From Flavobacterium psychroterrae (GTDB lineage: Bacteria; Bacteroidota; Bacteroidia; Flavobacteriales; Flavobacteriaceae): DNA of 63,827 nucleotides. The stretch covers positions 1 through 63,827 of the forward strand of contig NZ_JAGYVZ010000022.1 in assembly GCF_018380615.1 (NCBI RefSeq), given 5' to 3'. Shown one piece after another: positions 49,287 through 58,008 of this stretch. The notes under the pieces are model-generated. The model saw only the letters and a list, made by a program, of their open reading frames with translations, was not told the origin of the DNA and did no database searches. How positions within the stretch are numbered: the stretch's first letter is position 1; the number at the start of each line of letters is the position of its first letter. A program made the position numbers and the translations under genes.

Positions 49287-51446
49287 ATGAAGAAAATATA
49301 TTTTACCCTTTTAATTATAGGGCAATGTTTGCTAGCACAAAATAAAACAGAAAAAGATACCACAAAATCGCAAGAACTCGATAATGTTTTTATAACAGCC
49401 AACAGAACTGCTACATTACGCAAAGAAACTCCAGTTGCCATTAGCAAAATAACGGCTAAAACCATCAACGAGACTAAAGCAACAGCGGTTTATGAAATTA
49501 TCAACAAAACACCCGGGGTTTTAATGGTCAATTTAGGAAACGAGCAGCACATGATGTCGATTCGTCAGCCTATGACAACCAATGCTTACTATCTATATCT
49601 GGAAGATGGTTTGCCAATTCGTCCAATGGGAATCTTTAATCATAATGCTTTACTGGAAATTAATCAGTTTAATTTGCAAAGTATCGAGGTTGCAAAAGGC
49701 CCTGTTTCGTCTTTGTACGGACCTGAAGCGGTTGGTGGAACGATCAATTTAATTTCGCTAAAACCTCCTGTTGATCCGGAATTTAAATTTGGCGTTCAGG
49801 CTGATAATTATGGCTACAGAAGATTTCAGGCTGCCGGTGGTGCAACAATAGGGAAAGTTGGTTTTCATATTGCCGGAATTTCAAGTCTGCAGGAAAACGG
49901 CTGGATGACGTATTCTGATTATAACAAAGACAATCTAAATGCAAGAATCGATTATAACATCTCCTCTTCTACCAGATTGATCAGTAATACGATGTACGGG
50001 AAATATTATTCGGACATGAGCGGAACGGTTAATGAGGATGATTTTAACAACAGAACATACAAAAGTACTTCTAGTTTTACCTATCGAAAATCTGATGCTT
50101 TACGAACACGATTAACACTGGAACATGATTGGAACCCTAATTCCAGCAGTTATATTACAGGATATTTACGTGACAATAAATTAGGACAAAATCCTTCGTA
50201 CGGAATTAGATGGAGCCCAACTGTAAACCCTACTACTGCAAAAGGTGAAGTCAACTCTAATAACTTTAAAAGTTACGGTGCCATTGGACAACATACTCAG
50301 AAATTCGACTTCCTGAATACAAAAATAGTTGCCGGAGCTTTATATGATTATTCTCCCGTAACCTATTGGTCGTACGTTATTGATCTAAAAGCCAATCTAA
50401 ATCCGGGAGAAACGGGTAAACAAACCGTGAGTTCTTATGAGATTATCGCCCAACATCCGGACTCAAAACTAGCCGATTATACTGCAGATATTTTCAATAA
50501 TGCAGCTTACGCTCAATTAAGTTTTAACCCTATCGAAAAATTGATAGTCACAATTGGCGGCCGTTACGATAATATGAAAGTCAATTACGAAAATGCCCTT
50601 GACAATTCTACCGGAAGTAAACTTTATGACAAAATGACTTTTAAAGTAGGTGCTAATTATAACCCAGTGGACTTTGCTGGGTTTTATGGCAATTACTCAC
50701 AAGGATTTGCGCCTCCGGGAATCACCTCGATTTTTAGAACCAAACCCGGAACTGGAGGAACAACTGGCGTTCCTGCTGATTTTTATTATAATCTGGAACC
50801 CGCTACTTTCGATAATTATGAAGTGGGCGGATGGTTTTCTTTTCTTGAAAACAAATTAAATTTCGACTATGCTTTGTATTATATGGAAGGTAAAAACGAA
50901 TTATTAAACATTAAACTCGCTGACAATTCAACTGATTATCGATCAGCAGGAGAAACGCGTCATAAAGGAGTTGAGTTTGGAGCTTCGTATCATCCTTCAA
51001 AACAATTCAACATCCGCGTTGGCGGAACTTATGCCCAACATACTTATATCGATTTTAAACTTTCGGACAAACCATCTGATCCTGTTCAGGACTTAAACGG
51101 AAAAGAAATGCCTGCTGCACCCAAATGGTCCGGAAATTCTGAAGTAAGTTATTACCCAAACTGGCTTCCAAACCTAAGAACATCTGTAGAATGGCAACTT
51201 GTTGGGAGCTATTATCAGGATCAGATCAATACCGTAAAATATGCCGGCTACAACATATTCAACGCCAGAGTGGGTTATCAATGGAAAAAAATTGAAGTTT
51301 ACGGAAACGTGCTTAACCTAACGGATAAATTATACGCTTATAATGTTTCAAGAGCCAATACCGCAAACGCTCAGCCCACTTATACAGCAGCGGCACCAAG
51401 AACTTTTGTGTTTGGAATTCAGTATAATTTTTCATTAAAAAAGTAG
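49287..51446 (+). CDS. TonB-dependent receptor of the metal cassette
   Basis: A 719-residue outer-membrane receptor. The signal peptide (about 1-17) is followed by a TonB box-like stretch (LDNVFITANRTATLRKETPV), a plug domain (about 50-160, ending IEVAKGPVSSLYGPEAVGGT) and a 22-strand barrel that ends with FGIQYNFSLKK. The plug has a Met/His-containing loop (NEQHMMSIRQPMTTNAYYLY), which fits a metal or metal-chelate ligand. No carboxypeptidase-regulatory N-terminal domain is present, unlike SusC types. It lies in the MbnP/MbnH cassette and is probably the outer-membrane importer of the system. Confidence 0.9.
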   Translation: MKKIYFTLLIIGQCLLAQNKTEKDTTKSQELDNVFITANRTATLRKETPVAISKITAKTINETKATAVYEIINKTPGVLMVNLGNEQHMMSIRQPMTTNAYYLYLEDGLPIRPMGIFNHNALLEINQFNLQSIEVAKGPVSSLYGPEAVGGTINLISLKPPVDPEFKFGVQADNYGYRRFQAAGGATIGKVGFHIAGISSLQENGWMTYSDYNKDNLNARIDYNISSSTRLISNTMYGKYYSDMSGTVNEDDFNNRTYKSTSSFTYRKSDALRTRLTLEHDWNPNSSSYITGYLRDNKLGQNPSYGIRWSPTVNPTTAKGEVNSNNFKSYGAIGQHTQKFDFLNTKIVAGALYDYSPVTYWSYVIDLKANLNPGETGKQTVSSYEIIAQHPDSKLADYTADIFNNAAYAQLSFNPIEKLIVTIGGRYDNMKVNYENALDNSTGSKLYDKMTFKVGANYNPVDFAGFYGNYSQGFAPPGITSIFRTKPGTGGTTGVPADFYYNLEPATFDNYEVGGWFSFLENKLNFDYALYYMEGKNELLNIKLADNSTDYRSAGETRHKGVEFGASYHPSKQFNIRVGGTYAQHTYIDFKLSDKPSDPVQDLNGKEMPAAPKWSGNSEVSYYPNWLPNLRTSVEWQLVGSYYQDQINTVKYAGYNIFNARVGYQWKKIEVYGNVLNLTDKLYAYNVSRANTANAQPTYTAAAPRTFVFGIQYNFSLKK

Positions 51447-51457
51447 ATATAATTTAT

Positions 51458-51594
51458 GCCACAGATTTCGCAGATTAAAAAGATTAAGAAATTTATAAAT
51501 TGAACCATAAGAGATTAAGAAAAATTAATTTTTGCTTAATGAACCTTAATACCTCAATGGTTCAAAAATCTTTTTAATCATTTTAATCTGTGGC
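51458..51594. repeat. Nested palindrome with two word types
   Basis: The outer arms are GCCACAGATTTCGCAGATTA followed by AAAAGATTAAG (51458-51488) and AATCTTTTTAATCATTTTAA followed by TCTGTGGC (51567-51594). Inner arms are TTGAACCAT at 51500-51508 and ATGGTTCAA at 51557-51565, with ATTAAG words. It lies between the receptor gene and the PepSY gene. Confidence 0.78.
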
Positions 51595-51627
51595 AAAAAA
51601 AATTAGCTAAATCATAAAAACTCAAAT

Positions 51628-53223
51628 ATGGGCAAAGAAATAAAAGACAAAAAGTCTAAAAAGAAAGATTCAAAGTTTGTCAAGAAGATCAAGCAGCACA
51701 TGTACAAATGGCATCGTACGATTGGTTTAATTACCATCGTTCCTGTTATTTTCTGGACTTTATCAGGATTGATGCATCCGTTTATGGCGCATTTTTTTAA
51801 ACCTGAAATTGCACACGAAAAACTAGAAGCACAAATAATTAATAAAACTCAATTGAAGTTTTCGATTCAGGAAGTTCTACAGAAAAATGAACTAGCGCAA
51901 TTCAAAAATTTCAGAATCGTTACCTTCAATAATAGAACCTATTATCAGCTTAAAACCATAATTGGCGAATTATGGTATTTTGATGCCTCAACAGCAGAAA
52001 AACTGGAAAACGGAGATCAAAAATATGCCGAATGGCTTTCGCGTTATTTTCTGGAGGATCAAAAAAGTGCTGTAAAAAAGAGCGAAGTTGTCACCGAATT
52101 TACTTCGCAATACAAATATGTCAATCGTTATTTACCGGTTTACAAACTCAGTTTTGGTCGTCCCGATGCCATGCAGGTTTATGTAGAAACATCATCAAGT
52201 AAATTAGCCACTTATAACCCAACGTCAAGACAAGCATTTATCTGGTTTTTTGATACGTTTCATAATTGGTCGTTTGTAGACGCGATTTCAAACAACAGTA
52301 TCCGAATCATTACAATGATTTTTCTATTGTCCATCATTGGATTTTCTGCCTTGAGCGGAATTTTAATCTATGGTTTACTATGGAAACAATTTAAAAAGAC
52401 AGATAGTTTGCAACCAAAAAAAGGTCTTAGAAAATACCATCGCCAAATTGGTATCTGGATTTCACTTTTCACTTTGACATTTGCATTTAGCGGCGCTTAT
52501 CATGCTACAACAAAATGGAATCCGTATACTTTATCGCAAATGGTTTATGAACCAACATTTAAAACGAAAGAAATTCCGGTTGCGAATAATAATCTGAATT
52601 TAGACTGGAGCCGTTTTCAAAATTTGAGTATTATAACCTTAAATGATACAACGTATTTCCGTTGCCAATTGCTTGAGAAACAAAAATTCAAAACATCTAA
52701 ATTAGATCCAAATTCAAAATGGAATAAAAAAGACGATCCAAAATCTGAGGTAGTTTATATTAATGCTGCAACCAATAAAGTTGCGCCAAATCTAGACTTT
52801 AAATATGCTGAATTTCTGGCTTATTATTTTACAGATGGTGCTCCAAAAGCAGCTTGTTGCGAAATGACTGAAAGTTCAGATGAACCTCAGCCTTCTTTAG
52901 AACACGTAAAATTATTAGAATCTAAACTCTTAACCGATTTTAGTAGTCGCGAATATGGTTTTGTCAACAAAAGATTACCGGTTATAAAATTGGCTTATGA
53001 CACTCCCGAAAAAACAACTTATTTTGTCGAAACTTCGACTTCAAGATTGGCTGCTGTAGTTAAAAATTCAGATATGGTCGAAGGTTATTCTTTTGCCATC
53101 CTGCATAAATTTTTATTTATGGATTGGGCAGGAAAAAACATTCGGGATCTGACAATGGTTTTAGCCGCATTAACTATTTTGATTGTTAGCATTTTGGGCT
53201 TTATTTTGTTTTTAAAAAAGTAG
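51628..53223 (+). CDS. PepSY-TM reductase-like membrane protein
   Basis: A 531-residue inner-membrane protein with two PepSY-associated halves. Helices lie at about 33-55, 225-250, 272-295 and 505-530. Conserved His are in MYKWHRTIGLI and LRKYHRQIGIW, candidates for heme b or metal contact. A Cys-Cys pair, C410-C411 in PKAACCEMTES, lies in the second periplasmic domain. Proteins of this type are found near metal receptors in Bacteroidota and some act in iron reduction. In this cassette it could reduce or release the metal delivered by the TonB receptor. This is inference. Confidence 0.85.
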   Translation: MGKEIKDKKSKKKDSKFVKKIKQHMYKWHRTIGLITIVPVIFWTLSGLMHPFMAHFFKPEIAHEKLEAQIINKTQLKFSIQEVLQKNELAQFKNFRIVTFNNRTYYQLKTIIGELWYFDASTAEKLENGDQKYAEWLSRYFLEDQKSAVKKSEVVTEFTSQYKYVNRYLPVYKLSFGRPDAMQVYVETSSSKLATYNPTSRQAFIWFFDTFHNWSFVDAISNNSIRIITMIFLLSIIGFSALSGILIYGLLWKQFKKTDSLQPKKGLRKYHRQIGIWISLFTLTFAFSGAYHATTKWNPYTLSQMVYEPTFKTKEIPVANNNLNLDWSRFQNLSIITLNDTTYFRCQLLEKQKFKTSKLDPNSKWNKKDDPKSEVVYINAATNKVAPNLDFKYAEFLAYYFTDGAPKAACCEMTESSDEPQPSLEHVKLLESKLLTDFSSREYGFVNKRLPVIKLAYDTPEKTTYFVETSTSRLAAVVKNSDMVEGYSFAILHKFLFMDWAGKNIRDLTMVLAALTILIVSILGFILFLKK

Positions 53224-53300
53224 AAAAAATCTATTGATCCCTCAGCATCCTTACGCCGGGGGATTTTCTTATATTTGTTTCAAATTTATCTTTATTAAAA

Positions 53301-53936
53301 TTGAAAAGAAATCTAAGCTTTTTATTACCAATTATATGGATACTGTGTTTTAGTTACTTTTTCATATTAATGATTAAAATAACCTAGCAATACATTCCAA
53401 TTAATAATAATGTTGCTTTTCTTCAGATAAAGCAAACTGAGATTAGTCAAATCCCATTTTACTATCCCATATTTTATGTTCATGTTTACTCTGCAATTTT
53501 TGTTTTGCTTGCCGGATTTTTTCAATTAAGCCCTTTACTTTTAAAAAAGTTTCCTGTAACACATAGAAATATTGGCAAATTTTATGTTTTTGTTGTTCTG
53601 TTTTTAAGCGCGCCTTCAGGCTTGTTTATTGGACTTTTTGCCAATGGAGGATTTTATGCTAAAATATCCTTCGTTACTTTATCAATTCTATGGTTTTATT
53701 TTACATTAAAAGGTTTTACATCTATTAAAAATAAAAATATTGACCAGCATAAGGCTTTTATGTTAAGAAGCTTTGCGTTAACATTTTCTGCCATAACGTT
53801 ACGTTTTTGGAAGGTTATTCTAGTATATTTGTTTCATCCGGCACCAATGGATGTTTATCAGATAATCGCATGGCTGGGATGGATTCCTAATTTATTAATC
53901 ATCGAATATTATCTTTATAACCAACTAAAAAAATGA
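53301..53936 (+). pseudogene. DUF2306 membrane protein with in-frame stop codon
   Basis: The frame 53301-53936 encodes a DUF2306-type membrane protein of about 210 residues, but it contains TAG at 53385-53387 after codon 28. The first part (TTG start, KRNLSFLLPIIWILCFSYFF) is the expected first membrane helix. The part after the stop continues with NNNVAFLQIKQTEISQIPFY, FYVHVYSAIFVLLAGFFQLS, then HRNIGKFYV and IDQHKAFMLRSFALTFSAIT as in intact family members. It is probably a recent nonsense mutation. A sequencing error or internal start (TTG 53505) is also possible. Its stop overlaps the next start by 4 bp. Confidence 0.65.
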
Positions 53937-54829
53937 AACACCTTTTTTGTTTATTATTATCAATACTCCTTTTTTCCTGTAATTCTAAAGAGAAAAAAAC
54001 GCTAAAAAACAGTGCTGAAAATCAGCCTAAAGAAATTAGAACTGATTTGTACGGTTCATACGTTGGTGATTTTGCTGTTTTAGAACGAGATACCAGCAGA
54101 CCTTCAAAAGAAAATGAGATTAACAAGATTAATATTGTCATCAAGAAAATTACAGAATCAAAAGTTACTGGACAAAGTGTTGTTGCCGGTAATAGCAGAC
54201 CGCTTACAGGTACAATGACAGTAGAAGGAAATACAGTTCATTTTACACTTAACGAACCCGGTGATGATAAAAATGACGGTGTTTTTGATTTTGAAATCAA
54301 AAACGATACTCTTTTAGTGGGAACCTGGACCGCTAATAATCTTAAAAAAGAAGTTACCAAAAGAAAATTTGAACTTACTAAAAAAGAATTTAAATATGAT
54401 CCTAATGCGATGCTTCCAGATCAGGAATCTTATATCGATTACCAAAATCCAAAAGAACAACAAATCACAGAATCAGAAAGTGATGATCCGGCAGATGCTA
54501 AAATAGAGGAACCGTATATGGAAACTGTTTACAGAGCAGCATCAGAAAGTATTGTCACCCTAAATTCATCTACACAAAAATTAAAAGAATCTGATATTAA
54601 AAATCTTAAAAAAATTGATTTGGAGATTCTTAGAAACACCATTTTTGCCAGACACGGATTGACTTTTAAAACCAAAACAGTTCGTCAGTTTTTTGATAGT
54701 GTCGAATGGTATATTCCTGTTTCGGATAATGTAAACAGTGCATTGACAGCTACAGAAAAACAAAACATCGTTTTATTGAAACGTTTTGAAAAATATGCCG
54801 AGGATAATTATGATTCTTTTGGAAGATAG
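53933..54829 (+). CDS. YARHG-domain lipoprotein
   Basis: A 298-residue lipoprotein. The signal peptide ends in lipobox LLFSC (Cys16). The central part (about 45-150) is beta-rich with TGTMTVEGNTVHFTLNEPGD. The C-terminal YARHG domain (about 225-290) has LEILRNTIFARHGLTFKTKT and FEKYAEDNYDSFG. YARHG domains are often near peptidoglycan or signalling proteins; their role is not known. ATG overlaps the DUF2306 stop (ATGA), so it was co-transcribed with that gene. A perfect palindrome follows. Confidence 0.86.
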   Translation: MKHLFCLLLSILLFSCNSKEKKTLKNSAENQPKEIRTDLYGSYVGDFAVLERDTSRPSKENEINKINIVIKKITESKVTGQSVVAGNSRPLTGTMTVEGNTVHFTLNEPGDDKNDGVFDFEIKNDTLLVGTWTANNLKKEVTKRKFELTKKEFKYDPNAMLPDQESYIDYQNPKEQQITESESDDPADAKIEEPYMETVYRAASESIVTLNSSTQKLKESDIKNLKKIDLEILRNTIFARHGLTFKTKTVRQFFDSVEWYIPVSDNVNSALTATEKQNIVLLKRFEKYAEDNYDSFGR

Positions 54830-54838
54830 ATTTTGTTT

Positions 54839-54918
54839 TTGCCAAGAATTTCACGAATTTTCACAAAGTAATTATTTACATTTTTTGAATTAGTGAAAAT
54901 TCGTGAAATTCTTGGCAA
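54839..54918. repeat. Perfect 26-bp-arm palindrome, CACGAATTTTCAC words
   Basis: TTGCCAAGAATTTCACGAAT plus TTTCAC at 54839-54864 is exactly complementary to 54893-54918. It lies between convergent genes and is followed by a T run, so it could act as terminator for the plus-strand gene. Confidence 0.85.
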
Positions 54919-54924
54919 CTTTTT

Positions 54925-55587
54925 TTATCGTGGATTTTCTTCGTAATATCTTGCTTCAATTCGTTTGATATCTTTAATAGAATTTTTAGCCCAGTCTAAA
55001 CGTTTTTCCAGAATTTCTTCTTCGGATAAATGCCAGTTGATGTCAGAATTTTGTAATCTGTTTGTCAAGTTTTGGATGATAATGGCAGCAGAAACTGAAA
55101 TGTTTAAACTTTCTGTAAAACCAACCATTGGAATTTTAAGAAAACCATCTGCTTTTTCCAGAATTTCTTCTGATAATCCGTCTCTTTCTGTCCCAAAAAA
55201 TAGCGCGCTAGGTTTTGTAATATCGAAATCTTCCAGCAAACAATCATTTTCGTGCGGTGTTGTTGCAATAATTTGATATCCCTGATCTTTTAAAGTAGAA
55301 ATACAATTTGTAACGGAATCAAATTGATTGATATCAACCCATTTTTGTGCGCCCATTGCAATTTCCTTATCGATTTTTTTTCCGTAACGCTGTTCGATTA
55401 CGTTAAGTTCCTGAATTCCAAAAACCTCACAACTACGCATAACTGCACTTGTATTATGCATTTGAAAAACATCTTCAACAACAATCGTAAAATGTTTAGT
55501 TCGGTTTCCCAATACTTTTAAAAATTTCTCTTTACGGTTATCTGTCAAAATATTTTCAAGGAAAGCGAGGTAATCTAAATCAATCAT
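54925..55587 (-). CDS. trmH: TrmH-like SpoU rRNA/tRNA methyltransferase
   Basis: A 220-residue SPOUT methyltransferase. The family motifs are NTSAVMRSCEVFGIQELNVI (motif 1), LFFGTERDGLSEEILEKAD (motif 2) and IPMVGFTESLNISVSAAII (motif 3), which form the trefoil knot that binds S-adenosylmethionine. Length and the C-terminal LDWAKNSIKDIKRIEARYYE fit tRNA guanosine-18 2'-O-methyltransferase. An rRNA target cannot be excluded. Confidence 0.85.
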   Translation of the reverse strand: MIDLDYLAFLENILTDNRKEKFLKVLGNRTKHFTIVVEDVFQMHNTSAVMRSCEVFGIQELNVIEQRYGKKIDKEIAMGAQKWVDINQFDSVTNCISTLKDQGYQIIATTPHENDCLLEDFDITKPSALFFGTERDGLSEEILEKADGFLKIPMVGFTESLNISVSAAIIIQNLTNRLQNSDINWHLSEEEILEKRLDWAKNSIKDIKRIEARYYEENPR

Positions 55588-55658
55588 TTTGTTTGTATTT
55601 GTAGCAAAAATACATTTTAAATAAAATAGAAAGAAACATTCAGAACATTTTCAATATG

Positions 55659-56618
55659 CTAAATTTCGATAAGCGCATTGTTTAATTTTTCATGTAACAA
55701 ACTGACTTGTGTAAAATCTATTTGTAGAGATTCCTCTTTAAAAAAATCACCTTTAAAAACTGCATTTTCGTTTTTAGAATGTTTATTTAGACGCTCGTAC
55801 ATTTTTTCCAGTTCATCATGGTGATAATTAACATTGATAAAGGATATGAATTTTTCAATCACCTTTTTCATTCCTTCATTATAATTGAGTTTTGTCACAT
55901 TTTTATCTGTTTCGTAAAAGCCCAGAAAAGCCTTAAAATATTTCTCTAAAACTAAAGCCCCATATTGATGAAAACTAATTTTTTCAATTTCTTTAGCCGA
56001 AATTCCAAAAACATTCGATGGCAATACATTAGGAACCATATGCATTCCAGTTCTTTTTTGATGTGATTTTAAAACCTCGATTGGATTTCTGTAAAGCAAA
56101 GCAAAAGGAATTTCAGGAAAAATTGATCTCAAAAAATCGGCATTAAAAATATGCCAGGCATCAAGTTTTATAATTAGATTCTTTTGTTCCAGAAATCTTT
56201 TTTGTCCCAATAATGCAATGACAGCTTTAAAAAGATCGGCTTTTTTATCTGAATTAAATGTATTACTTCTTAGAATTTCATCGATAATTGGCGCTTCTGA
56301 AACCATAATATTTTCAGATGAAGTTGCTAAAGACTGACTTAACATTGTAGAACCACATCGTGAAACATGAAAAACTAAAGATTTTAATTCTGCCGAAATT
56401 AATTCTTTCGACCAATCTATCAAATTTTCAACAGTACTCACTATTTTAAATGATTGCGAATTATACGCATAACTTTTACATTTTGAAATTGTTTCATCAA
56501 AAAAAGGTTCAGCATATTTTATATCTGCCAGATAAATCCATTCAAAATAAACGTTGTTATCTTTTTCAATTAACTTATAAGGAATCCAATTTGAAAGTGG
56601 ATGATTTATATTTTCCAT
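55659..56618 (-). CDS. Sulfotransferase-family protein
   Basis: A 319-residue soluble protein. The PAPS-binding loop is VFHVSRCGSTMLSQSLATSS (about residues 82-101), and the 3'-phosphate motif is LLYRNPIEVLKSHQKRTGMH (near residue 185). These match the sulfotransferase superfamily. It transfers sulfate from PAPS to an unknown acceptor. It lies 9 bp after the hydroxylase-like gene, in one operon with an APS kinase, so the three likely act on one molecule. No signal peptide is present. Confidence 0.85.
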   Translation of the reverse strand: MENINHPLSNWIPYKLIEKDNNVYFEWIYLADIKYAEPFFDETISKCKSYAYNSQSFKIVSTVENLIDWSKELISAELKSLVFHVSRCGSTMLSQSLATSSENIMVSEAPIIDEILRSNTFNSDKKADLFKAVIALLGQKRFLEQKNLIIKLDAWHIFNADFLRSIFPEIPFALLYRNPIEVLKSHQKRTGMHMVPNVLPSNVFGISAKEIEKISFHQYGALVLEKYFKAFLGFYETDKNVTKLNYNEGMKKVIEKFISFINVNYHHDELEKMYERLNKHSKNENAVFKGDFFKEESLQIDFTQVSLLHEKLNNALIEI

Positions 56619-56627
56619 TTTATATAT

Positions 56628-57311
56628 TTATTTTGCTAATAAATCTGCAATCACTTTATTGTTAACTTCTGATGGATTTCTGGAAAGCTCCGCAATAATT
56701 TGTTGCTTTACTTTATCTGAATATTGCTCTTTTTTTGAAGAGTAATGGATATCAAAACCCATTTCTGTAAATAATTTATCCGACCAATCATTTCTAATAC
56801 AATCAAGTGTGAGATGAATACGCGGTTCTGAACTTTTATTTTCAACGCTGTGAACAAGCTGAAAATTAGCATACCAACATTCTCCCATTTTCATAGGAAC
56901 ACGTTTTTTATCAACATAAAAAAACACTTCATCGTTCGTAATAATAGGAATATGAATCCTGAAAAAACCATCTTCATAAGAGGTGTCATTATCAACATGT
57001 TCTTTTATTTCGCTTTCTGGTCCTAATCGAAGCAACCGAACCGCTTCTTTTTCACATTGAAACCAGTCCATAATTTCTTTAAAATATTGACAGCTATTAA
57101 GCAGTTCTGTGTCTTTATATTCCACATCTGGAAAAGAGGTAATATCATTTACCAATCCAGATTGCGATCTAAGGGAAACGCTTGTCCAATTTCCTTCATA
57201 ACGACCTGTATTAAAATGTGGTGTCCACAAATCATTTTCGCATATTGCGAGTTCTTTTTGTAATTTATCGATCGAAAAAGAAATGGGAAGTTTACTGGAA
57301 GATGGATTCAT
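56628..57311 (-). CDS. Aspartyl/asparaginyl beta-hydroxylase-like dioxygenase
   Basis: A 227-residue protein of the cupin-fold aspartyl/asparaginyl hydroxylase family (iron and 2-oxoglutarate dependent). Candidate iron ligands are H105-x-D107 in KEHVDNDTS and H154 in NFQLVHSVENKS; R164 in SEPRIHLTLD should bind 2-oxoglutarate. The last 50 residues are a helical tail. It lies between the APS kinase gene (17 bp) and the sulfotransferase gene (9 bp). A hydroxyl made here could be the acceptor for sulfate; this is inference. Confidence 0.82.
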   Translation of the reverse strand: MNPSSSKLPISFSIDKLQKELAICENDLWTPHFNTGRYEGNWTSVSLRSQSGLVNDITSFPDVEYKDTELLNSCQYFKEIMDWFQCEKEAVRLLRLGPESEIKEHVDNDTSYEDGFFRIHIPIITNDEVFFYVDKKRVPMKMGECWYANFQLVHSVENKSSEPRIHLTLDCIRNDWSDKLFTEMGFDIHYSSKKEQYSDKVKQQIIAELSRNPSEVNNKVIADLLAK

Positions 57312-57328
57312 GGATTTAAAAAATTAAA

Positions 57329-57865
57329 TTATTTAAAATCAGATAAATTATTAATGATGAAATTATAGAGTTTATGAGTCGAAAAAGTCTCCGTTTCAAA
57401 ATCGGTTTTTAGTACTAAATCTGCTTTTTCAGGAATTTCAAAAACATCGCTTATTCCTGTAAAGTTGTTTATTTTGTTGATGTCACTATCCGGAAGTAAC
57501 GCTTTTTTATACAAGCCTTTTGGATCTCTTTTAATTAGATTATTGAGAGAACAATCCAGAAATACAGTTCTGACGAATTCATGTTTTCGCAATTCATTTC
57601 GTAAACTTTCGTACGGATTTATAACTGACATTAAAACAATCTTTGTATCTGATTCAATGAAATTTCGCCCTACGTTGAAAAGTCGTCTGACATTTTCGCA
57701 TCTGTCTTCTTTAGAAAATCCTAAATCTTTGCAAATCGTTTTGCGGTAAACATCGCCGTCAACTATTTGTGCTGTAAGTCCGTTTTTAATTAACAATTCC
57801 CGAACATTTTGCGCCAATGTCGTTTTACCGGAACCTGATAAACCTGTAAATTGTATTAAAATCAT
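57329..57865 (-). CDS. cysC: Adenylyl-sulfate (APS) kinase
   Basis: A 178-residue kinase that makes PAPS from APS. The P-loop is GLSGSGKTTLA (8-18), and VDGDVYRKTICKDLGFSKED is the APS-binding segment. VLMSVINPYESLRNELR stands where other CysC proteins have the SPYR-like motif, and FLDCSLNNLIKRDPKGLYKK is the conserved family block. No sulfate adenylyltransferase gene is adjacent. It heads the operon with the hydroxylase-like and sulfotransferase genes, so its PAPS is probably made for sulfation, not assimilation. Confidence 0.9.
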   Translation of the reverse strand: MILIQFTGLSGSGKTTLAQNVRELLIKNGLTAQIVDGDVYRKTICKDLGFSKEDRCENVRRLFNVGRNFIESDTKIVLMSVINPYESLRNELRKHEFVRTVFLDCSLNNLIKRDPKGLYKKALLPDSDINKINNFTGISDVFEIPEKADLVLKTDFETETFSTHKLYNFIINNLSDFK

Positions 57866-58008
57866 TGGAAATTTATTTTGTTTTAAATCTTCTTAAAAAT
57901 AAATAATTTGTAAGACGCTTACAATAAGTATAAATACGTTTTTATTGTTTTATTAAAAACGGGAAAGAAGTAAGTAAATCACTATTTTTATCTTTTAATT
58001 AAAAAAGC

